Positions 26,856-34,826 of a stretch of DNA of 64,000 nt are shown here, in pieces. The DNA lies in contig JAJPHC010000035.1 of NCBI GenBank assembly GCA_021325515.1, forward strand, positions 62,001-126,000, written 5' to 3'. The position numbers and the translations under genes were made by a program. Within the stretch, counting starts at the first letter, position 1. Every line of letters begins with the position of its first letter. This DNA is from Acidobacteriota bacterium (GTDB lineage: Bacteria; Acidobacteriota; Thermoanaerobaculia; Gp7-AA8). The notes beneath the pieces are model-generated. The model did not search any database. It had not been told where the DNA came from and was given only the letters and a program-made list of their open reading frames with translations.

Positions 26856-28343
26856 TCACCCCACGGCAACCGGCGTTCGCATCTTCAATCCGGCGAGCGA
26901 GACTCTGCCGAGCACGGAGTGCTGGAAGCCGCTGATGGTACGCGCGCAGACGGCGACGGCCTGCCCGTAGATCAGCGGCAGCAGCGGCACCTCCTCGGCG
27001 AGCAGCGCGACGATCGCCGCGCGGTTCTGATCGGTCTGCTCCGCGCGATAGCGCTGCAGCGCGGCATCCATCGCCTTGCTCGAGTAACGGCTCACGTTGT
27101 TCGACGTCGCCGTGCTGTTCGACGCGGAGGGGATGGCATGCGAGGCGAGGAGCGCTTCGAAGAAATCGCTCGGATCGGAGGTGTCGGCGATCCATCCGGC
27201 GAGCAGCATGTCGTATGCGTTGCGCTGGACGCGCTCCGCGTATTCGTTGCGATCGCGCGTCGCGACGAGCTCCACCTCGACGCCGATCGCGCCGAGCTGC
27301 TCGCGGATCAGCTCACCCGCGCGGCGCGGGTTCGGCATGTACGGCCGCGGGCTCCAGACCATCACCAGCGTCACCTTCTTCGGCATCCGGCTGCCGGCAG
27401 CAGCCGCGAAGCTCTTCGCTTTCGTGAGATCGAATCCGAGGAGATTCGGATCGCGCGCGAGCAGCGGCGGAAGAAGGTTGGATGCGATGTACGCCAGCGG
27501 ATTGCGATCGTACGTCGACTCCGCGATCGCCCTTCGATCGATCGCATGCGCGAATGCCTTGCGCACCTGCACCTCGTCGAGCGGCGGCCGCGAGGTGTTG
27601 AAGTAGAGGATGCCTGTCGCGTTGCCGGTGGAGATCGAAGGGACGAAGGGATAGCCGCGCAGCGACATCGCATCGACGGAGGTGAGGCTGTAGGTGAAGT
27701 CGATCTCCCCCTTCTTCGCCGCTTCGAGCAGCACTTCGGTCCCGCCATCGCTCGATGCGGCGTAGGTCGCGAAGACGATCGCGTCGATGTCGACCGGCTT
27801 GCGGTTGTAGAACGGATTGCGGACGAGCGTGACGCGATCGAGGCGCTGCACGTCGGCCAGCCGCAGTTGTCCGGAGAACATGAAGGGTCCCGATCCGAGG
27901 AGCAGTCCTCCGCGCTCCAGCACGATGTGGGTGTAGGTGTTGGTCAGGACGAGATCGAAGCGCGCGTTGGGATGCGTGAGGTGAAAGAAGATGCGCGAGT
28001 CGCGAACCTCGACTCTCGCCTGCCTCGCGAAATCGGCGGAGGCGTTGAGCGAGAGCGCCACATGCTGCGGCGTCATCGGCGTGCCGTCGGAGAAGAGGAT
28101 GTCGCGGCGCAACTCGACGGAATAGACCGGTTTGTCCGGCGATGATGGTTCCTTCCGCAGCGGCGCCGTGACGAGCTGCGGCGTGGGCGGCTCGCTACCG
28201 AGCGGAGGCGCGAAGAGCGTCTCGAAGATTTCGTCGAGGATCAGTGAGCTGACGGTGTCGTGCGTGCGGCGCGGATCGAGCGTGGCAAGACGCGCGATCG
28301 CGCCGACGCGCAGCACCTTTTTCGGATTGCCTGCGGTCGTCAA
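26856..28343 (-). CDS. Family-5 (peptide/nickel-type) solute-binding protein lacking a signal peptide
   Basis: 495 aa; 'VYSVELRRDILFSDGTPMTPQHVALSLNA', 'VRKAFAHAIDRRAIAES'; N-terminus MTTAGNPKKVLRVGAIARLATLDP has no hydrophobic leader. Confidence 0.78.
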   Translation of the reverse strand: MTTAGNPKKVLRVGAIARLATLDPRRTHDTVSSLILDEIFETLFAPPLGSEPPTPQLVTAPLRKEPSSPDKPVYSVELRRDILFSDGTPMTPQHVALSLNASADFARQARVEVRDSRIFFHLTHPNARFDLVLTNTYTHIVLERGGLLLGSGPFMFSGQLRLADVQRLDRVTLVRNPFYNRKPVDIDAIVFATYAASSDGGTEVLLEAAKKGEIDFTYSLTSVDAMSLRGYPFVPSISTGNATGILYFNTSRPPLDEVQVRKAFAHAIDRRAIAESTYDRNPLAYIASNLLPPLLARDPNLLGFDLTKAKSFAAAAGSRMPKKVTLVMVWSPRPYMPNPRRAGELIREQLGAIGVEVELVATRDRNEYAERVQRNAYDMLLAGWIADTSDPSDFFEALLASHAIPSASNSTATSNNVSRYSSKAMDAALQRYRAEQTDQNRAAIVALLAEEVPLLPLIYGQAVAVCARTISGFQHSVLGRVSLAGLKMRTPVAVG

Positions 28344-28507
28344 CGTTGGAGCTCCCTCTCATTCAAAGTCGCGTTCCCGGAGAGATCCTCTGCACGCTTC
28401 CTTCCAGCCGGCAGGAGCGAGCTCGCCCTCCTTCTGCGTCTGCGGCGTCAGCGAGCTCATCCTTCACGCCGCATCGCAGACTCGCACAAAGAGCTTATCC
28501 TTTCGTC

Positions 28508-29248
28508 ATGGCTGATCTGGCTACGTTTAGCCTTGCGGACGTCGTGCGGTGCAGCTCCGAGTTGAGACTGTCATCGACGGGCGCGGCATCGATGGAAGAT
28601 GCAGCGGCACGTGTCGTCGGACATCTTTACGACACGATCATCGACGGCGCGACGGGCGACCGGGCGATTTCGCTGATCCGCCTCTTCAAGACACATCCGT
28701 ACGGCGCGCTCGAGCCGGAACAGCGAGCCTTTGCCGACCGGCTCCTCGGCGATCACCGGCCGGAGCCTACGATGCGCTGCCTCACACTCCTCGCGACGCG
28801 CGGACATCAGCCGGATTGGAACGACCGCCATAGCTCGCGCGGCCACGCGGCGATTCCGCTTCCCAGCGAGAAGATCGTGCAGAGCGCGCCGATGATTTCC
28901 CAGTTGATCGCACAACTCGGAGTCGACATCTCCGCGCTGCTTCGCCCCGAGCCGGACGTCATCGTCGATCTCGCGCAGAGGAGCTACAACGTCTTCCACG
29001 TTCCGGAAGCGAAAGGCAGCCCGTACATCCCGGCGCAGAACGACTTCGTGATCCCGTTCGGCATCCGGTCGGTGCTCGGCTTCGGCGGGATGCTCCCTTC
29101 GGGAAATCTGTTCGCGACCATCATGTTCACGAAAACCGCGGTACCGCGAGAGACGGCGGACCTCTTCGCGAATGTGGCGCTGGCGGTGAAGCTGGCCATC
29201 CTGCCGTTTGACGGCGGTGCCACGTTTGCAGGCGCAGTCGGGACGTGA
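28508..29248 (+). CDS. Hypothetical protein associated with histidine kinase operon
   Basis: 246 aa MADLATFSLADVVRCSSELRLSSTG...; ATGA overlap with the next gene. Confidence 0.6.
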   Translation: MADLATFSLADVVRCSSELRLSSTGAASMEDAAARVVGHLYDTIIDGATGDRAISLIRLFKTHPYGALEPEQRAFADRLLGDHRPEPTMRCLTLLATRGHQPDWNDRHSSRGHAAIPLPSEKIVQSAPMISQLIAQLGVDISALLRPEPDVIVDLAQRSYNVFHVPEAKGSPYIPAQNDFVIPFGIRSVLGFGGMLPSGNLFATIMFTKTAVPRETADLFANVALAVKLAILPFDGGATFAGAVGT

Positions 29249-31146
29249 GCGTCAACGAGCTCATCTCGGTCAGCGAGATCGATCTGCTCCGCGCGGAAGC
29301 GGCCACGCTCCAACAATTGATGGCGGTGCTCGAGCGGACGACGCTCGAGCAGACGCGCAAGCTCGAAGACGCGATCCGCGACCGGACTGCCGCCGCCGAG
29401 GAGCTGCGCCGGCAACTGGAGGTCACGCGCGCGCTGACGGAGAGCATGGGAGAAGGAGTGCTCGCATTCGGCGCGGATGCACGCCTCTCGTTCTTCAACA
29501 CCGCCGCGGAGCAGATGTTGAAAGTCGAAGTTGCGAGCGTGCGGGGAAGAATGCTCGACGAGCTGAGTCTGGCGCGCCCGCAAACGATCGCCGCAATCCG
29601 CCGCGTGTTCGAGGCGCGAACGACGATCCGCAGCGACGACGATCTCTTTCTCGCCGCCGATGGAGAAGCGCTTCCCGTCTCCTACACCGCCTCGCCGATC
29701 GTCTCCGGCGGAGAGTTCGTCGGCGCAGTCGTGGTCTTTCACGACATCACTGCGCGCAAGCGCGCGGACGAGGAGCGGCAGAAGCTGCTGGAGGTCGAGC
29801 GTGAGGCTCGCGTTCAGGCGGAGCGCGCGCGCGAAACCAGCCGCTTTCTGGCCGAAGCCGGCTCGGTGCTCGTCTCCTCGCTCGATTCATCCGCGACACT
29901 CGAGCGGGTCGCGCGACTCGCCGTCCCGTCGTTCGCCGACTGGAGCTTCGTCCATCTCCGCGACGCATCGGGCGCGCTGCGCCGCGTCGCGGTCGCGCAT
30001 TCGGATCCGGAGCGCGAGGCGCTCCTCCGCTCCGTGGAAGACATCTATCCACCTTCCGCCGATGATCCTTACGGACCGGCGAAAGTGACGCGCACGGGAG
30101 TGAGCGAGATGGTCGGAGTCGTCGCGGACCGAATCCTGGAGGAGTCGGCGAAAGACGACGCGCACCTCCATCAGTTGCGCGAATTCGGCTTCACCTCCTA
30201 CATTTCCGTTCCGCTGATTGCGCGGACGCGCACGCTCGGAGCGATGACGTTCGCGATGGCGGAGTCGGGGCGTCATTTCGGCGAGAGCGAGCTTCTTCTT
30301 GCACAGCAACTGGCAGACCGCGCAGCGCTCGCGATCGATAACGCCCGCCTGTTCGCGGAGGTCGAGGAAGCACGGCGGGATCTCGAGCAGCGGGTGCTCG
30401 CACGCACGATGCAGCTCCAGGAGGCAAACCGCGAGCTCGAGTCGTTCTCGTATTCGGTCTCGCACGACCTTCGCGCGCCGATTCGCCATATCAGCGGCTT
30501 CGTCGATCTCTTCCGCAAGCGCGGCGCCGGCTCGCTCGACCCCGCCGCTGCGCACTATCTCGACGTCATCGCCGATGCCGCGAAGCAGGCCGGCACACTC
30601 GTCGACGACCTGCTCGCGTTCTCGCGGATGGGACGTGCCGAGCTCGCCAGGCAGCGCGTGTCGATGGACGCGATGGTCCAGGAAGTGCTGGGCCAGCTGC
30701 AACCGGAGATCGCCTCGCGCGCGATCGAATGGCGCATCGGGCAGCTTGGCGAGGTGACCGGCGACGCGGCGATGCTGCGACTGGTATGGCGGAATCTGCT
30801 GTCGAACGCGGTCAAGTACACGCGAACGCGCGAGGGCGCGATCATCGAGGTCTCGCGCACCGAGTTGGACCGTGAGCACGTATTTTGCGTACGCGACAAT
30901 GGCGTCGGCTTTGACATGAAATACGTAGGGAAGCTCTTCGGAGTGTTCCAGCGCCTCCACTCCGCAGACCAGTTCGAAGGGACGGGGATCGGCCTCGCCA
31001 ACGTGCGCCGCATCGTCGGTCGCCACGGGGGCAAGGCCTGGGCCGAGGGAGAGGTCAACCGGGGAGCAGCATTTTTCTTCTCTCTGCCGCGCGAATCGGA
31101 GGAACGGATTGACGGAACTCAAACGCATCCTGCTCGTGGACGATAG
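29245..31146 (+). CDS. Sensor histidine kinase (PAS-GAF-HisKA-HATPase_c)
   Basis: 633 aa; 'FSYSVSHDLRAPIRHISGFVDLF', 'GTGIGLANVRRIVGRHGGKAWAEG'. Confidence 0.9.
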   Translation: MSVNELISVSEIDLLRAEAATLQQLMAVLERTTLEQTRKLEDAIRDRTAAAEELRRQLEVTRALTESMGEGVLAFGADARLSFFNTAAEQMLKVEVASVRGRMLDELSLARPQTIAAIRRVFEARTTIRSDDDLFLAADGEALPVSYTASPIVSGGEFVGAVVVFHDITARKRADEERQKLLEVEREARVQAERARETSRFLAEAGSVLVSSLDSSATLERVARLAVPSFADWSFVHLRDASGALRRVAVAHSDPEREALLRSVEDIYPPSADDPYGPAKVTRTGVSEMVGVVADRILEESAKDDAHLHQLREFGFTSYISVPLIARTRTLGAMTFAMAESGRHFGESELLLAQQLADRAALAIDNARLFAEVEEARRDLEQRVLARTMQLQEANRELESFSYSVSHDLRAPIRHISGFVDLFRKRGAGSLDPAAAHYLDVIADAAKQAGTLVDDLLAFSRMGRAELARQRVSMDAMVQEVLGQLQPEIASRAIEWRIGQLGEVTGDAAMLRLVWRNLLSNAVKYTRTREGAIIEVSRTELDREHVFCVRDNGVGFDMKYVGKLFGVFQRLHSADQFEGTGIGLANVRRIVGRHGGKAWAEGEVNRGAAFFFSLPRESEERIDGTQTHPARGR

Positions 31147-31573
31147 CTCGCGCGACGTCGAACTCACGCTTGCGGCACTCGAGCAGAACCGCCTTGCAAA
31201 CGAAGTCGTCGTCGCGCGCGATGGCGAAGAAGCTCTCGACTATCTCTACCGGCGCGGAATCTTCAAGCTCCGCACCGCAGGCCATCCCGCCGTCGTTCTC
31301 CTCGATCTCAAACTGCCGAAAGTCGATGGCCTGGAAGTTCTCAAGCAGATCAAAGGCGACGACGAACTGCGCGCCATCCCCGTCGTAATGCTCACCTCCT
31401 CCCGCGAGGAGAAGGACCTTGTGCAGAGCTATGACCTCGGCGTGAATGCGTATGTCGTCAAGCCGGTGGACTTTCATGAGTTCGTCGATTCTCTGAAGGA
31501 GCTCGGCCTTTTCTGGGCGGTCATCAATCAGCCGCCTCCCGGTAGTGTGAAGCGGCCGGACGATCGCCGATGA
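31109..31573 (+). CDS. Rcp1-type response regulator
   Basis: 154 aa from TTG; 'RILLVDDSSRDVELTLAALEQNRLANEVVVARDGEEALDYLYRRG...VVLLDLKLPKVDGLEVLKQIK'. Confidence 0.88.
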   Translation: MTELKRILLVDDSSRDVELTLAALEQNRLANEVVVARDGEEALDYLYRRGIFKLRTAGHPAVVLLDLKLPKVDGLEVLKQIKGDDELRAIPVVMLTSSREEKDLVQSYDLGVNAYVVKPVDFHEFVDSLKELGLFWAVINQPPPGSVKRPDDRR

Positions 31574-33153
31574 CACCTGTCGAAGCATCGGAGCAGTTGC
31601 CGCCCGATCTCGCGATTTTGCTGCTCGAAGACAATCTGCTCGACGCTGAGCTCACGTGCGCCAGTCTGGGAGTCGACGGAGGCTGCCGGATCGAGCGTGT
31701 GGAGGATCAACCCTCGTTCGAGAAGGCCCTCGAAGAGCACCTCTTCGACCTGATCCTCGCCGACTATTCGCTGCCGTCATTCGATGGCATCACGGCCCTC
31801 GACATCGCACAGCGGCTGCGGCCCGACACGCCGTTCATCTTCGTGTCCGGCGCGCTCGGCGAAGAACTGGCGATCGAGACGCTCAAGCGTGGTGCCACAG
31901 ACTACGTGCTCAAGCATCGTCTGGAGCGTCTTCGTCCTTCCGTGCTCCGCGCGCTGCGCGAGAAGGAAGAGCACCGGCAGCGACAGCTCGCAGAAGAAAA
32001 GCTCCGCCGTCTGGCGGAGGACAACGCGCGCCTGTATGAACAGGCGCGCCGCGCCAGTCTCGCCAAAGACGAGTTCATCGCGATGATCTCTCACGAACTG
32101 CGAACGCCGATGACATCGATCCTCGGCTGGACCCGGTTGCTGAGAGTCGGCGGCCTGTCACAGGAAGAGAGCGTGACCGCACTGGAGGCAGTCGAACGGA
32201 GTGCGACGGTGCAGGCGAGGCTGATCGATGATCTGCTCGACATCTCCCGCATCAGCACCGGCAAGCTCGAATTGAATCTGGAGGACGTCGATCTGGCGGG
32301 CGTCGTCGCGACCACCGTCGAGGCTCTGCGCATTCCCGCCGCTGAAAAGCAGATCACGCTGCAAGCAGAGACGGCGGTGCGCTGCATCGTTCGCGGCGAC
32401 CGCAACCGCCTGCAGCAGGTCGTCTCGAATCTCGTTCAGAACGCGATCAAGTTCACTCCTGACGGAGGAAGGATCAACGTCGAGCTCGAAGTCGTTGATG
32501 GACGCGCCGAGTTGCGAGTCCGCGACAACGGCAAAGGGATTCGACCCGAATCACTCGACCAGATCTTCGAAGCGTTCCGTCAGGAGCGCGGCTCACCGGA
32601 AACCAGCGGAGGACTGGGACTCGGCCTGTCGATCGTCCGTCACATCATCGAGCGGCACGGAGGAACCGTGAGCGCGCAGAGCGACGGGCTCGATCGCGGC
32701 GCGACGTTCCGCGTAGCCTTGCCGCTGCTGGACGCGACGAGAGAGAGGGCCGCCAGCACAAAAGGATCGCAGATGCCGGACATGACCAGCCGGGCGATTC
32801 TCGTCGTCGAAGATGATTGCGAAGCCAGAACTCTCATCGCCACGATCCTGAAGCGCTGCGGTGCAAACGTGCTCACCGCCGAATCCGTGTCCGAGGCGTT
32901 GGAGGCGCTTCCGCGCGCAACGTGGGATGCCATCGTCTCCGATATCAGCATGCCGGAAGCTGACGGCTACTCGCTGATGGCCCATGTGAAGGACAACTAT
33001 CGGGACGGCTCAGCGCCGCCAGTCGTCGCTGTGACTGCGTTCGGCACACCGGACGACCGCGAGCGAATCCGTGAAGCAGGATTCGCACGTCACTTCGTCA
33101 AGCCGATCGATCCGGTGTTGTTCGCGCGCAGCATCGCCGCGATGTGGGCGTAG
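31570..33153 (+). CDS. Hybrid histidine kinase (REC-HisKA-HATPase_c-REC)
   Basis: 527 aa; N-terminal REC, 'FIAMISHELRTPMTSILGWTRLL', C-terminal 'ILVVEDDCEARTLIATILKRCG'. Confidence 0.9.
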   Translation: MTPVEASEQLPPDLAILLLEDNLLDAELTCASLGVDGGCRIERVEDQPSFEKALEEHLFDLILADYSLPSFDGITALDIAQRLRPDTPFIFVSGALGEELAIETLKRGATDYVLKHRLERLRPSVLRALREKEEHRQRQLAEEKLRRLAEDNARLYEQARRASLAKDEFIAMISHELRTPMTSILGWTRLLRVGGLSQEESVTALEAVERSATVQARLIDDLLDISRISTGKLELNLEDVDLAGVVATTVEALRIPAAEKQITLQAETAVRCIVRGDRNRLQQVVSNLVQNAIKFTPDGGRINVELEVVDGRAELRVRDNGKGIRPESLDQIFEAFRQERGSPETSGGLGLGLSIVRHIIERHGGTVSAQSDGLDRGATFRVALPLLDATRERAASTKGSQMPDMTSRAILVVEDDCEARTLIATILKRCGANVLTAESVSEALEALPRATWDAIVSDISMPEADGYSLMAHVKDNYRDGSAPPVVAVTAFGTPDDRERIREAGFARHFVKPIDPVLFARSIAAMWA

Positions 33154-33156
33154 GCA

Positions 33157-34071
33157 TCATTCATCACGAATGAGAGTCTCGACTTCGGCGCGCGTGGGCA
33201 TCGACGTCTGAGCGCCGGGCGCACGTGTGGTCAGTGCAGCAGCGGCGGACGCAAAGCGCGCCGCAGACCCGAGCGGCATCCGCTCCGCCAGCGCAATCGC
33301 CAGCGCTGCGGTCAGCGCGTCGCCGGCTCCCAGCCGGTCGATCGATGGAACCGCGAGCTTCGGAATGAAGATCTCCTCATCCGCCGTGAGAAACACGTTG
33401 CCTTCGTCTCCCGCTTCGACAGCGGCGAGCCTGACTCCGCGGCTCAACAACGCCGACGCAGCGGCGCGGGCACTGACACGATCACGCACGCCGATCCCCG
33501 TGACCGTCTCCGCTTCGCGAGCGTTGAGGCGAATCACTGCAGCGAGCCGCAGCAGCTCGTCGGGAAGCTCGCGCGGCGGTGACGGATCAACGATGAGCGG
33601 CACCGCCGCATCGTGCGCAATGCGAGCAGCGCGCAGAACGCTTTCGAACGGGATTTCCAGTTGCACCAGCAACGCGCGACCGGCAGCGATCACGTCTGCC
33701 GCATCCTCCACAAGCTCGGGCGTGACATACGCGTTTGCTCCCGGAAGCACGACTGCCTGCTTCTCCCCCGTCGCGTCTCTCACCAGCACGAACGCGCCTG
33801 TCGGAGAAGCGGCGATCCGCGACACATGACGAACATCCACCGACTCCGCTTCGAGAGCGGATCGAACAAGCCGGCCGCAGTCGTCGTCACCTACGGCCCC
33901 GATCAGGAGCGCCGCACTCCCAAGGCGTGCGGCGGCAACCGCCTGATTGGCCGCTTTCCCGCCGGCACCGATTGCCAGAGATGTCGCCTTCCGGCACGAG
34001 CCCGCCACCGGCAACGCTTCCACGGTGGAGACGATGTCCAGGCTGATCCCACCCAAACAGACGATGGTCAT
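33157..34071 (-). CDS. PfkB-family (ribokinase-like) carbohydrate kinase
   Basis: MTIVCLGGISLDIVSTVEALPVAG...AIGAGGKAANQAVAAARLG...IDRLGAGDALTAALAIALAE. Confidence 0.88.
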   Translation of the reverse strand: MTIVCLGGISLDIVSTVEALPVAGSCRKATSLAIGAGGKAANQAVAAARLGSAALLIGAVGDDDCGRLVRSALEAESVDVRHVSRIAASPTGAFVLVRDATGEKQAVVLPGANAYVTPELVEDAADVIAAGRALLVQLEIPFESVLRAARIAHDAAVPLIVDPSPPRELPDELLRLAAVIRLNAREAETVTGIGVRDRVSARAAASALLSRGVRLAAVEAGDEGNVFLTADEEIFIPKLAVPSIDRLGAGDALTAALAIALAERMPLGSAARFASAAAALTTRAPGAQTSMPTRAEVETLIRDE

Positions 34072-34178
34072 GAGCGTGACATCGTACTGCCGTACTTCTT
34101 CTGACGCAGCACGCGCTCGCACGATGTTTGCATGGTTCTTTCGCAATCTCGTCGCATCCTCAAGACAAGGAGTCCAAA

Positions 34179-34826
34179 ATGATCGACGCTTCCGAAGAGC
34201 GCGCTGTTCATCTTGCAGGATCGGAGCTCGATCGCGCCCGTCACGTCTGCGCGTTTTTTCATACTCGCGACGAAGAGTACCGGGTCTTGATGCCCTTCGT
34301 GGTTGAAGGCTTCGAGCATGGCGATCGCGCTTTCCATATCGTCGATCCTGCTCACAGGGACGAGCACATCGAGCGGTTGCGCGAGGGCGGAATCGATACA
34401 GGCTCGGCGGAGGCCAGCGGACAACTGACCGTGTTGCGGTGGGAAGACGCCTATCTTCGCGGAGGTCACTTCGATCAAAACGCGATGCTCGCGCTGATCG
34501 AAGAGGTTCTCAGGGCCGGGAAAGCGCAGGGATATCCGCTCACACGACTCGTCGCGAACATGGAGTGGGCACTGGAGGACAGGCCGGGCGTCGAGGACAT
34601 CGTCGAGTACGAGACACGCTTGAACTACGTGCTCCCGAAATATAACGACGCAGTCACGTGAACGTACGATCTCGCCAAGTTTGGCGGAGGCGTCGTCATG
34701 GACATCATGAGAACCCATCCGATGGTGATCATCGGCGGGCTGCTGCAGGAAAACCCGTTCTTCGTGCCGCCGGACGAAATGCTCGGCGAGTTGCGCCGGC
34801 GGCGCACGGCTCATGTCCCTTCGTGA
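34179..34826 (+). pseudogene. MEDS/DcmR-type sensory domain protein with in-frame TGA (34659-34661); nonsense allele or recoded
   Basis: Frame 34179-34658 encodes MIDASEERAVHLAGSELDRARHVCAFFHTRDEEYR...NYVLPKYNDAVT; after TGA the same frame continues TYDLAKFGGGVVMDIMRTHPMVIIGGLLQENPFFVPPDEMLGELRRRRTAHVPS*. Confidence 0.75.

Noticed and set aside
25194-28145. 983-aa plus-strand ORF
   Set aside because: Antisense to the UvrA-like and SBP genes; no recognisable domain, Arg-rich shadow ORF.
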